DNA of 64,000 nt from Cytophagaceae bacterium ABcell3 (GTDB lineage: Bacteria; Bacteroidota; Bacteroidia; Cytophagales; Cytophagaceae): contig CP133159.1 of assembly GCA_030913385.1 (NCBI GenBank), positions 2,502,584-2,566,583 of the forward strand, written 5' to 3'. The notes beneath the pieces are model-generated. The model ran no database searches. It was not told the DNA's origin and was given only the letters and a program-made list of their open reading frames with translations. The position numbers were made by a program, and so were the translations under genes. Positions 41,461 to 50,120 of the stretch are shown in pieces (positions within the stretch are counted from its first letter, which is position 1; every line of letters begins with the position of its first letter).

Positions 41461-43791
41461 TTATTTTTTCTTTTTGGCAAATCTACCTTTCTTTTCTGGT
41501 GCTTTTTCAGCAAGTTCTATGCATTCCTCAAGGGTAAGACTTTTTGGGTCTTTGTCTTTTGGTATTTTTACATTCTTTTTGCCTGCAGAAATATATGGGC
41601 CAAACCTTCCATTCAGTACTTTGATGTCAGGGTTTTCAGGGAAAACTTTGATTTCTTTTTCTGCATCAGCCTTTCTTTTGGCCTCTATTATTTCAATAGC
41701 CTTTTTCTCGTCTACATCAAGAGGGTCTAAATCTTTGCCTATGGAAAAGAATTTTCCGTCATGTTTTACATATGGGCCAAATCTCCCAATGGCAACCGTC
41801 ATAGGCTTGTCTTCAAACACGCCAACTTCTTTAGGAAGCTTAAATAGCTCTAAGGCTTCTTCAAGTGTAATGTTTTCAATGAGCTGCCCTTTTCTGAGGC
41901 TTGCATAAATAGGTTTTTCGCCATCTTCGCCTTCGGCAGGTTGTTCGCCTAGTTGGGCCAAAGGGCCAAATCTACCCAAACGTACAATTACTTTTTTACC
42001 AGTTTTTGGGTCTATCCCTAATTCCCTTGAAGTGCCAACACTGGCCCTGTCAATATTAGATGTTTCTTCTACCCGGTCATGAAAACCTGAATAGAAAGTT
42101 TCTATCATTTTATTCCATTCTTTCAAGCCACTTGCTATTTCATCAAACTCTTTCTCGACAGTGGCAGTAAAAGAGTAGTCTGTAATATTGGGGAAGTGTT
42201 GTACCAAAAAGTCATTGACAATCATGGCTAGGTCTGTAGGGAACAGTTTCCCTTTTTCCTGCCCTGTCATTTCGGTAATAGTATTATTTTCAATTTTACC
42301 TTTCTTAAGGACAAGTTCTTTAAGCTTCCGTTCTTTTCCGTCCCTATTTTCCTTGATAATATAGCCTCGTTTTTGAATGGTAGAAATAGTGGGAGCGTAG
42401 GTAGATGGACGACCTATGCCCATTTCTTCCAGTTTTTTTACCAAACTAGCTTCAGTATACCTAGCAGGAGGGCGAGAGTACCTCTCTAAAGCTTTCATTT
42501 GAAGCAGGCCTAGTGTTTGTCCGATGTTTAACGGAGGTAACATGCCAGCACTTTCCTCGTCGCTTTCTTCTTCGTCTGTTGACTCAATATAAACTTTTAG
42601 AAAACCTTCAAACTTGATTACTTCACCTTTAGCTACTAATGTTTGAGGCACGGTAGATATACCAATAGTGACTATTGTTCTTTCTAGTTGTGCATCGGAC
42701 ATCTGTGAGGCAATGGCCCTTTTCCATATTAGCTCATAAAGCCTTTGTTCGTTTCTGTCTCCTTCTACCTCATGGGCAGAAAAGTCTGTAGGTCTGATGG
42801 CTTCGTGCGCTTCCTGTGCCGACTGAGACTTTGTTTTATATTTTCTGGCATGGGCAAATTCATCGCCGTACGCTTTACTGATTTCATTTTTTGCAGCGTC
42901 TATTGCAAAGTCTGACAGGTTCAATGAGTCCGTTCTCATATAAGAGATTTTTCCAGCCTCATAAAGTCTTTGGGCTATGGTCATGGTTTGTGCCACTGAA
43001 AAACCAAGTTTCCTTGATGCCTCCTGCTGCAAGGTAGAAGTTGTAAAAGGAGGGGCGGGCGTTTTTTTTGCAGGTTTTTTTTCTAGGTTCTTGATTGAAA
43101 ACTCTGCGTCTTTACATTTCTCCAGAAAAGCTAAGGCTTCTTCTTCAGTGTCGAAGCGCTCACCTAGCTCAGCGGTGAGCTTTTTGCCTTTTTCTACTTC
43201 AAAAATGGCATTTACCTTAAAGGCAGCTTTGGCCTTAAACTTCTCAACTTCTCTTTCTCTTTCTACCACCATACGCACTGCTACCGATTGTACTCTTCCT
43301 GCAGATAGTCCGGTTTTAATTTTTTTCCAAAGAATAGGGGAGATCTCAAAACCTACCAACCTGTCGAGAACCCTTCTTGCCTGTTGGGCATTGACCAAGT
43401 CCTGATCTATGCCCCTCGGAGATTCTATGGCATTGGAAATAGCTTGTTTGGTTATTTCCCTAAATACAATTCTTCTGGTTTTTTCATTGTTGAGGTCCAG
43501 TGCCTCCTTCAAATGCCAGGAAATGGCTTCACCTTCACGGTCGTCGTCCGTTGCGAGCCAGACTGTTTCTGCTTCGCTGGTCAGTTTTTTTAATTGATCT
43601 ATAACTTCTTTCTTATCAGGAGAAACCTGATAAGTAGGTACAAACCCGTTTTTAACATCAATGGCGAGATCACCTTTTGGTAGATCGCGCACATGACCAT
43701 AGCTAGATTTAACTAAAAAGTCTTTTCCTAAATAGCCTTCTATGGTTTTTGCCTTTGCCGGCGACTCAACTATCACTAAATTCTTTGACAT
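41461..43791 (-). CDS. topA: DNA topoisomerase I
   Basis: The 776-aa protein begins with the TOPRIM motif NLVIVESPAKAKTIEGYLG and has the acidic pair DDDREGEAI. The active-site Tyr lies in GKISYMRTDSLNLSD. The C-terminal region has repeats of the bacterial type (FGPLAQLGEQ, GRFGPYVKHDGKFFS, GRFGPYISAGKKNVK) in place of zinc fingers and ends with a basic tail. It relaxes negative supercoils. This is the usual Bacteroidota length. Confidence 0.97.
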   Translation of the reverse strand: MSKNLVIVESPAKAKTIEGYLGKDFLVKSSYGHVRDLPKGDLAIDVKNGFVPTYQVSPDKKEVIDQLKKLTSEAETVWLATDDDREGEAISWHLKEALDLNNEKTRRIVFREITKQAISNAIESPRGIDQDLVNAQQARRVLDRLVGFEISPILWKKIKTGLSAGRVQSVAVRMVVEREREVEKFKAKAAFKVNAIFEVEKGKKLTAELGERFDTEEEALAFLEKCKDAEFSIKNLEKKPAKKTPAPPFTTSTLQQEASRKLGFSVAQTMTIAQRLYEAGKISYMRTDSLNLSDFAIDAAKNEISKAYGDEFAHARKYKTKSQSAQEAHEAIRPTDFSAHEVEGDRNEQRLYELIWKRAIASQMSDAQLERTIVTIGISTVPQTLVAKGEVIKFEGFLKVYIESTDEEESDEESAGMLPPLNIGQTLGLLQMKALERYSRPPARYTEASLVKKLEEMGIGRPSTYAPTISTIQKRGYIIKENRDGKERKLKELVLKKGKIENNTITEMTGQEKGKLFPTDLAMIVNDFLVQHFPNITDYSFTATVEKEFDEIASGLKEWNKMIETFYSGFHDRVEETSNIDRASVGTSRELGIDPKTGKKVIVRLGRFGPLAQLGEQPAEGEDGEKPIYASLRKGQLIENITLEEALELFKLPKEVGVFEDKPMTVAIGRFGPYVKHDGKFFSIGKDLDPLDVDEKKAIEIIEAKRKADAEKEIKVFPENPDIKVLNGRFGPYISAGKKNVKIPKDKDPKSLTLEECIELAEKAPEKKGRFAKKKK

Positions 43792-43918
43792 AATATAAAT
43801 CTGAATTCCCCACGTAAACGTTTAGATTTGATCAAATATGTGTATTTTTTTTTAAAAAGAACAAACTTTGCATTATTAATAACTCTTATTTAATTAAATT
43901 TGATTAGTAAAATAGCTT

Positions 43919-44416
43919 ATGAGCCGTACACTAATACTAATAAGACACGCCAAGTCAGACTGGTCAGTGTCAGGACAAAAGGACTTTGACCGAGACCTTA
44001 ACAGTAGGGGGTATAGCGATGCTCCCCGTATTGGAAAAAGATTGTCTTCTTTGGGAGTACAACCTCAACTAATTATCAGTAGCCCGGCTAAACGTGCTAA
44101 GCTCACTGCTGAACTGGTCACTGAACAAATCAATTTTGATAGTAATAAGATAGTTTTTAATGAAGATGTTTATGAAGCCTCTTTGAGAACTTTATTGAGC
44201 TTGGTCAATAACTTGGATAATAAGTATACAGAAGTGGCGATATTTGGCCATAATCCGGGTTTTACCTGGTTTGCCGAATATCTTACAAAGGATGAAATAA
44301 ATAATATACCTACCTGTGGTGCTATTAGTATAAGGATTGATGTTGATAGCTGGGAGGAGGTGTCTGGCGGACTCGGCTATACTAACTGGTTTATTTACCC
44401 TAAGCTTTACAAATAA
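43919..44416 (+). CDS. sixA: Histidine phosphatase family protein (SixA-like)
   Basis: The 165-aa protein starts with the phosphatase signature LILIRHAKSDWSVSG (catalytic His in RHA). It has SSPAKRAKLTAE and the second catalytic His in AIFGHNPGFTWF. SixA removes phosphate from His-containing phosphotransfer domains in known cases. It is divergent from topA and convergent with a secreted basic protein gene. Confidence 0.88.
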   Translation: MSRTLILIRHAKSDWSVSGQKDFDRDLNSRGYSDAPRIGKRLSSLGVQPQLIISSPAKRAKLTAELVTEQINFDSNKIVFNEDVYEASLRTLLSLVNNLDNKYTEVAIFGHNPGFTWFAEYLTKDEINNIPTCGAISIRIDVDSWEEVSGGLGYTNWFIYPKLYK

Positions 44417-44424
44417 ATGTTGGC

Positions 44425-44724
44425 TTAACGTCTACCATAGTTCCTTTTGTTTTTTCTGGTTTTTCGCTGTGCTTTTCTAAGCCTTTTGTTAGCCTTTCTT
44501 TCTGCTTTTTTGCGGGTTATTTTGTTTTTCTTTTCTTTCTTTTTTCGCTCTTTTTCCTTTTGCTTTTCGTAATAGGTCTTTTTGTTAGATTTACGTTCTG
44601 CTTTTTTGTTTTCCTTGTCCAAATCTTCCTGAGAGCCCATTCCTTTTTTTGGTGACTGGGCATAGGTCGTATGGGTGAAATTTAAAAAAGCGAATGAAAA
44701 AAGTATAAGAAATAAGTATTTCAT
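44425..44724 (-). CDS. Secreted polycationic protein 1
   Basis: The 99-aa protein has a signal peptide (MKYLFLILFSFAFLNF...TYAQ). The mature part is almost entirely Lys, Arg, Glu and Asn, rising to mostly Lys and Arg at the end (KRLRKAQRKTRKNKRNYGRR). A related gene lies at 44848-45192. No family is recognised. It should leave the cytoplasm and could bind anionic polymers such as LPS, DNA or peptidoglycan; this is an inference from charge only. Confidence 0.6.
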   Translation of the reverse strand: MKYLFLILFSFAFLNFTHTTYAQSPKKGMGSQEDLDKENKKAERKSNKKTYYEKQKEKERKKKEKKNKITRKKAERKANKRLRKAQRKTRKNKRNYGRR

Positions 44725-44805
44725 GTAAATTCCTTTCTATTCAAGTACGCTCAGATGTTGGACTTATTGTTCACTTGCAAGTTAATTAAAAAGTCCTTAG
44801 ATTAA

Positions 44806-44840
44806 AAAAAGAGGAACATTTTTAGAAATATGCCCCTCTT
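44806..44840 (-). terminator. Terminator-like hairpin between the two polycationic protein genes
   Basis: AAAAGAGG pairs with CCCTCTTTT across about 17 bases. The T-rich side faces the minus strand, downstream of the gene at 44848. Confidence 0.6.
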
Positions 44841-44847
44841 TTGTCAT

Positions 44848-45192
44848 TTACCTTTCTCCTTTAAAAATCCTTAACGGATTGTTGCTGCTATAATATCTTG
44901 AAGCAGGCGTCCCGTAATACTTTTTGTTGTTTTTAACCTTTTGTTGTCTGGTGCGTCTTTGTTGACGCTTTTTGCGCTCTAAACGTTTTCTTTTTCTTTT
45001 GTCGAGTTTTTGTTTTCGTTTTAAGTCGCGTACTCTTTTTTTGTTGTTGAACTTCCTGTCGTTTATTTGACTTTTTTCCTTGTATTTTTGTGTGTAAAGC
45101 TTTTTTTCTGAGTTTTTACTTAAAATTTGCGCTTGTGCATCATTTACAGTGCTCATCAAAGCGAACACCATAACCAGTATAAGATATCTCAT
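44848..45192 (-). CDS. Secreted polycationic protein 2
   Basis: The 114-aa protein has a signal peptide (MRYLILVMVFALMSTV...AQAQ). The highly basic mature part (for example RKRKRLERKKRQQRRTRQQK) ends in YYGTPASRYYSSNNPL. It resembles the neighbour at 44425 in build but not closely in sequence, so the two are probably diverged paralogues. Function unknown. Confidence 0.6.
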   Translation of the reverse strand: MRYLILVMVFALMSTVNDAQAQILSKNSEKKLYTQKYKEKSQINDRKFNNKKRVRDLKRKQKLDKRKRKRLERKKRQQRRTRQQKVKNNKKYYGTPASRYYSSNNPLRIFKGER

Positions 45193-45726
45193 TGCCCCTC
45201 AAATTTTCTTCCCACATTCATTATCTTATTATAGTAACATGTGGATTTGGTGCATTGTTAGGTGTTTTTTTGAATTTTCTTCTTTATAATCTGGTTTTTG
45301 GTAAAATATGTTGGCTATATCTATTTTTATAGTTATAATATAAATAGGATTACCCATTTAAGTCTCTAGGAAGTAATAAGTTTTTTTTGTACGATAAAAT
45401 GCTTTTAACTGCCTTTCTTAAATGGCGATATGTGCCATTGTTAGAAAATAAGGTGGCCATTGATGAAATTGCGTTAAGAACTTTATAAGCATGAAGCGGC
45501 CAAAAAATTTGCTGTTTGAGCCCGACGCAAGGAGGGTTAGTTTCAAATTTTTTAGCGTAATGGTTATAAAGTTTAGCAAATTTCATCACAGGCCTTGACT
45601 TTTTTGCTTACTTTTTTTGTCTAATAAAAAAAGTAAGGCCCTGCCGGCGAGGCAAAAATCTGCTAAGCGAGTCTTGGTAAGCTAATAACACATAAGATAT
45701 CTAAGTGGGTAACACTATTATATAAC
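45193..45726. other. Intergenic region with a doubtful ORF and a long hairpin
   Basis: A minus-strand ORF at 45350-45589 (79 aa, start MMKFAKLYNHYAKKFETNPP) is open, but I cannot support it as a gene. Its wording recalls small repeated ORFs seen in Bacteroidota genomes. A hairpin CTTACTTTTTTT-(7)-AAAAAAAGTAAG lies at 45607-45637, next to its start. Confidence 0.45.
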
Positions 45727-46599
45727 ATGATTATGGTTGTTTTAAGAAATATTTTTTATTCCCTTATAATTGTCTGGTTTTCTGCAGGCGCTGTGTTTTC
45801 CCAAGAGGGTTCCTTGCTTTGGGAGATATCTGGCAATGGTATCGAAAAGCCTTCCTACCTTTTTGGCACTATGCATGTAAAAGACAAAAGAGCTTTTTTC
45901 TTTGGAGACTCTTTGTTGAACAAACTTGACAAATGCGATGCTATGGCTGGTGAAATAGTTGCGGATCTTGATGTGATCAAAAAAGATATTGGTATGATTT
46001 TGATGCCAGATAGTGTCAACCTCAAATCGTTACTGGATAAAGATGATTATAAAACTGTACAAAAATATGCGAGGAAGAACTTAGGTGTTTATGCCCTGAT
46101 GATTAATAAAATAAAGCCTATTTTTACATCCGCTCTTGTTACAGAAAAAATGATGGAGCAAGATGTAGGTGAGACTATTGATGAATATTTGCAGCGACAA
46201 GCAAAAAAACGTGATAAAGAGGTGTTTGGCCTTGAAAGTATCAGTGACCAGTTGGAAGTGCTTAACCTCTACTCCCTTGAAGAGCAAGCGGAAATGCTGG
46301 TGGATATGGTAGTTAATATTGATAAATATCAAGAAGCTACATTAAAGATGCTTCATACCTATATAGCTCAAGACTTGGAAGGTTTGCTAGTGGCTGTTAA
46401 GGACTCTGATATAGGGGATGAGTTTAGCTATGCTCTGTTGGAAGAGCGGAATAAAAAAATGGTTAAGAGAATACAGGAACTCCTTCATGAAAAACCTGTT
46501 TTTTATGCAGTAGGAGCAGGGCACCTGCCTGGTGAAGAGGGAATATTAGAACTTTTAAGAAAGGAAGGTTATACGCTTAAACCACTTCCTGTCAAATAA
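45727..46599 (+). CDS. TraB/GumN family protein
   Basis: The 290-aa protein has a signal peptide ending GAVFSQ. It has the family hallmarks SYLFGTMHVKDKRAFFF near the N-terminus and FYAVGAGHLPGEEGILELLR at the C-terminus. These conserved His and Glu residues suggest a metal-dependent protease-like fold, as proposed for Tiki-type relatives. The biochemical role in bacteria is unknown. Confidence 0.9.
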   Translation: MIMVVLRNIFYSLIIVWFSAGAVFSQEGSLLWEISGNGIEKPSYLFGTMHVKDKRAFFFGDSLLNKLDKCDAMAGEIVADLDVIKKDIGMILMPDSVNLKSLLDKDDYKTVQKYARKNLGVYALMINKIKPIFTSALVTEKMMEQDVGETIDEYLQRQAKKRDKEVFGLESISDQLEVLNLYSLEEQAEMLVDMVVNIDKYQEATLKMLHTYIAQDLEGLLVAVKDSDIGDEFSYALLEERNKKMVKRIQELLHEKPVFYAVGAGHLPGEEGILELLRKEGYTLKPLPVK

Positions 46600-46713
46600 T
46601 TAATTTAATATGTACAGCTTTGGTTATTACATGTGGATATTTTCTTACCGCTTTTTAAATTCTCTTTGATATTTTTGGAAACTATTTGTGTTTAATATTA
46701 AAATTTAAATCAA

Positions 46714-48951
46714 TTGGCATTGCACAGTAATCAGATTGCACAAGAGTTGAACCTGCCTGAAAAAAATGTACAGGCGGTTTTAAAACTTCTTGAAGAAGGT
46801 GCTACAGTACCGTTTATTTCCCGTTACCGGAAAGAGATGACCGGTAGTCTCGATGAGGTTTTTATTACCTCTATTAAAGACCGGAACAATCAACTGACCG
46901 AATTAGCAAAAAGACGGGAGGCTATTCTTAAATCTGTTAAAGATCAAGGTAAACTTACTGAAGAGCTTGAAGATAAGATAAAGCAAGCAGAAACAATGTC
47001 TGAGTTGGAGGATATTTATCTGCCTTACAAGCCAAAAAGGAGGACAAGGGCGACTATTGCTAGGGAAAAAGGGCTTGAACCTTTGGCCGAGATGCTTCTT
47101 GCTCAAGATAGCAGTGAGGTTGTTGGAGAAGCCGAGAAGTATGTTGATGCAGAAAAGCAGGTTAACTCTTCTGAAGAAGCTTTAGCTGGCGCAAGGGATA
47201 TCATAGCTGAAAAAGTCAATGAAGACCAAGAGGCGAGAAAGAAAATGCGTAACCTATTTACCAAAAAAGGTATTGTGCAGTCGCGCGTTATACCTGGAAA
47301 AGAAAAAGAAGGGGAGAAGTATAAAGACTATTTTGAATGGGAAGAGGAGATATCCAAAGTACCTTCGCACCGGATGCTTGCTATGCGTAGGGGTGAAAGA
47401 GAAATGATTTTAATGTTAGATATTTATCCTCCGGAAGACGATGCTATTGACCTTTTGGAGAAGCAGTTTGTAAAGTCGAATAATGAGGCAGGTGCGCAGG
47501 TAAAACTTGCGGTTACAGATAGCTATAAGCGGTTGTTAAAACCATCTATGGAAACCGAGGTACGCATGGGCTCTAAACTAAAAGCTGACGATGAAGCCAT
47601 CCGTGTTTTTAGTGATAATATTAAACAGTTGCTTTTGGCTGCGCCTTTAGGACAAAAGAATATTCTAGCTATAGATCCAGCCTTTAGGACTGGTTGTAAA
47701 ACAGTTGTGCTGAACAGACAGGGGAAGTTGATGCACTATACCACTATTTTCCCCCATGATTATCAGCATAAAGTGGCTGAAGCAGAAGCCGAGCTAAAGG
47801 GGTTATGTGAAAAATATAAAGTTGAGGCTGTTGCCATTGGCAATGGAACGGCATGTAGGGAAACTGAGGCCTTTGTTCGCAAAGCAGGGTTGCCTTCGTC
47901 TATTGCTATTGTCATGGTCAATGAAAGCGGTGCTTCTGTTTACTCTGCCTCTGAAGTGGCCAGGGAAGAATTCCCAGATTATGATTTGACGGTACGCGGT
48001 GCGGTTTCTATTGGGCGTAGGCTTATGGATCCTTTGGCTGAACTGGTAAAGATTGACCCTAAGTCTATTGGTGTTGGTCAGTATCAGCATGACGTGGATC
48101 AACATGCATTGAAAGAAAAGCTGGATGAAACTGTCATGAGTTGTGTAAACTCTGTTGGAGTTGAGCTAAATACAGCTAGTAAACAAATACTGACTTATGT
48201 GTCAGGCCTAGGGCCGCAATTGGCAAAAAATATTGTTGAGTACCGGGATCAAAATGGCCCTTTTAATAGCAGAAAAGAGCTTTTAAAGGTAGCTAGGATG
48301 GGTGAAAAAGCTTTTGAGCAATGTGCAGGTTTTCTTCGCATACGTGATGCCAAACACCCTCTTGATGCTAGTGCTGTACACCCTGAAAGTTATCATTTGG
48401 TAGAAAAAATGGCCAAAGACTTAGGTTGTGAAATTGAAGACTTGTTGAAAAAGCCTGAGTTAAGGAAAAAAATTGACCCAAAGAAGTATGTGACTGATAC
48501 TATCGGTTTGCCTACTTTAAATGATATTCTTCAGGAACTGGAAAAACCTGGTAGGGATCCTCGTGAAAAATTTGAGATGTTTAGTTTTGCCGAAGGAATA
48601 GAAAAGCCTTCTGACTTGAAAGTAGGTATGCGTTTACCTGGTATAGTGACTAATATAACCAAGTTTGGAGTATTTGTTGACATTGGCGTGCATCAGGATG
48701 GGCTAGTACATATTAGCCACCTTGCAGACAAGTTTGTCTCAGATCCTAACGAAGTAGTCAAAGTGGCACAAAAGGTGAATGTGACTGTACTAGAAGTTGA
48801 CCTTCAGCGAAAAAGGATTTCACTGTCAATGAAAGCAGACCCGATGACAGGGCAAGCTAAAGAAAAGAAGCCTAAGAGAAAAGCCTCAGCCAATGATAGT
48901 GGCGGAGATATGAATGACATGCTAGCCAAGCTTAAGCAAAAGTTCAAGTAA
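46714..48951 (+). CDS. tex: RNA-binding transcription accessory protein Tex
   Basis: The 745-aa protein begins from TTG at 46714 (no ATG fits). It has the Tex N-terminal region (ATVPFISRYRKEMTGSLDE), the YqgF-like nuclease-fold domain (ILAIDPAFRTGCKTVVLNR), helix-hairpin-helix segments (GLGPQLAKNIVEYRDQNGPF) and a C-terminal S1 RNA-binding domain (PGIVTNITKFGVFVDIGVHQ). Tex binds nucleic acids and transcription elongation complexes. A strong terminator follows within 40 bp. Confidence 0.96.
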   Translation: MALHSNQIAQELNLPEKNVQAVLKLLEEGATVPFISRYRKEMTGSLDEVFITSIKDRNNQLTELAKRREAILKSVKDQGKLTEELEDKIKQAETMSELEDIYLPYKPKRRTRATIAREKGLEPLAEMLLAQDSSEVVGEAEKYVDAEKQVNSSEEALAGARDIIAEKVNEDQEARKKMRNLFTKKGIVQSRVIPGKEKEGEKYKDYFEWEEEISKVPSHRMLAMRRGEREMILMLDIYPPEDDAIDLLEKQFVKSNNEAGAQVKLAVTDSYKRLLKPSMETEVRMGSKLKADDEAIRVFSDNIKQLLLAAPLGQKNILAIDPAFRTGCKTVVLNRQGKLMHYTTIFPHDYQHKVAEAEAELKGLCEKYKVEAVAIGNGTACRETEAFVRKAGLPSSIAIVMVNESGASVYSASEVAREEFPDYDLTVRGAVSIGRRLMDPLAELVKIDPKSIGVGQYQHDVDQHALKEKLDETVMSCVNSVGVELNTASKQILTYVSGLGPQLAKNIVEYRDQNGPFNSRKELLKVARMGEKAFEQCAGFLRIRDAKHPLDASAVHPESYHLVEKMAKDLGCEIEDLLKKPELRKKIDPKKYVTDTIGLPTLNDILQELEKPGRDPREKFEMFSFAEGIEKPSDLKVGMRLPGIVTNITKFGVFVDIGVHQDGLVHISHLADKFVSDPNEVVKVAQKVNVTVLEVDLQRKRISLSMKADPMTGQAKEKKPKRKASANDSGGDMNDMLAKLKQKFK

Positions 48952-48953
48952 AT

Positions 48954-48987
48954 AAAAAAGGGGTTAATTCAATTTAACCCCTTTTTT
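48954..48987 (+). terminator. Terminator of tex
   Basis: AAAAAAGGGGTTAA pairs with TTTAACCCCTTTTTT around TTCAA, with the T run on the plus strand. The A run also makes it usable by the convergent small lipoprotein gene. Confidence 0.9.
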
Positions 48988-49003
48988 ATGTATGACAAAT
49001 CGC

Positions 49004-49129
49004 TCAGATTCTTTCTTCTTGAGATTTGATTGTTTTCACATCCTCCTTAGTATAAGTCGGACAGGTGTATTGACGGCAAGCGCTCGCCAGAAATACAATC
49101 ATACCAAAGAGTAATAATGATTTTTTCAT
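49004..49129 (-). CDS. Small lipoprotein (41 aa)
   Basis: The minus-strand ORF reads MKKSLLLFGMIVFLASACRQ, then YTCPTYTKEDV and a short charged tail. The lipobox LASAC is clear (Cys18). CPTYTKED is typical of short Bacteroidota lipoproteins. It is convergent with tex. It is probably an envelope protein of unknown role. Confidence 0.7.
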   Translation of the reverse strand: MKKSLLLFGMIVFLASACRQYTCPTYTKEDVKTIKSQEERI

Positions 49130-49337
49130 AAGCCCTTATAAATTTTAACAGTTTTAATAGAATTATTCAAATATAAGATAAATATTGTAAAACCTGGCAA
49201 TTTTTTTCAATTCTTAAAATAAAAAAATTAATTTAAGAAATGGTCATGATTCGCACATTTTCTTTTTAACGCATTATCTTTATAAAAGTTTTACAAAAAT
49301 AAATTAGATATTTGTTTTTTCTAATGATACATCAAAA

Positions 49338-50081
49338 ATGAAAAATCTTGGTATAGTAGGTTTTGGGAGTTTTGGTCAGTTTATTGTCCCGCACTTGAAG
49401 CCTTATTTTAATATATATGTCCATGACCGTATGGATCTATCTGATGCAGCTTCCAAATTGGGCGTTAAATGGGGGTCGCTCAAAGAAGTTGTTCAAAAGG
49501 ATATCGTTGTCTTGGGAGTTCCTGTGCAGTATTTGGAAGATTTGGTTATTTCCGTAAAGGATATTATCAACCCACATGCACTGGTGCTAGATATTTCTTC
49601 TGTCAAGATCAAACCTGTAGATTTAATGATGCAGCACCTTCCATCTAGTGTACAGATTGTAGGCACGCACCCTTTGTTTGGGCCACAGAGTGGAAGGAAT
49701 GGCATTAAAGGCTTTAATATGGTGGTTAGCCCGGTGAGGACTCGCTTATATGGCAACTTGTTCAGGTTTTTTTCTAAAATTCTTGAGCTAAATGTGTTGG
49801 AGCGGACGCCTGTTGTACATGATAAGCAGATGGCTTATGTGCAAGCGCTGACACATTTTATAGGAAGGGCTGTCAATGAAATGGACATACCTGATGTAGA
49901 GCAAAAAACGCAAGCTTATCAGTACCTTCTTGATATAAAAAGGAACTTAGGACAAGATTCATTAGATCTGTTCTTGACCATAGAAAAAGAAAATCCCTTT
50001 GCCAAAGAGGTAAGGGATCAGTTTATTGATGAACTTAATATTTTAAATAAGAAATTGGAAGATCCAAAAGTTTTGATGTGA
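49338..50081 (+). CDS. tyrA: Prephenate/arogenate dehydrogenase
   Basis: The 247-aa protein has the NAD(P) fold start LGIVGFGSFGQFIVPHLKPY, VLDISSVKIKPVDLM and the catalytic-region motif VGTHPLFGPQSG. The later VVHDKQMAYVQALTHFIGRA is also typical. It performs oxidative decarboxylation in tyrosine biosynthesis. It is somewhat shorter than usual stand-alone TyrA and has no ACT or chorismate mutase domain. No other aromatic pathway genes are adjacent. Confidence 0.88.
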   Translation: MKNLGIVGFGSFGQFIVPHLKPYFNIYVHDRMDLSDAASKLGVKWGSLKEVVQKDIVVLGVPVQYLEDLVISVKDIINPHALVLDISSVKIKPVDLMMQHLPSSVQIVGTHPLFGPQSGRNGIKGFNMVVSPVRTRLYGNLFRFFSKILELNVLERTPVVHDKQMAYVQALTHFIGRAVNEMDIPDVEQKTQAYQYLLDIKRNLGQDSLDLFLTIEKENPFAKEVRDQFIDELNILNKKLEDPKVLM

Positions 50082-50100
50082 TACGGTTTCGTATCACATC
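50075..50100. terminator. Perfect hairpin over the tyrA stop codon
   Basis: GATGTGATAC and GTATCACATC pair perfectly around GGTTTC. The tyrA stop (50079-50081) lies inside the stem. No T run follows on the plus strand, so it may act as a bidirectional block between tyrA and gltA or protect the 3' end. Confidence 0.55.
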
Positions 50101-50120
50101 GTTACCTTTGGCTTAATTAA

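Noticed and set aside
50075-50100. Perfect hairpin at the end of tyrA as a riboswitch or attenuator
   Set aside because: It overlaps a stop codon between convergent genes and has no alternative fold or leader peptide. A 3'-end or terminator role is simpler.
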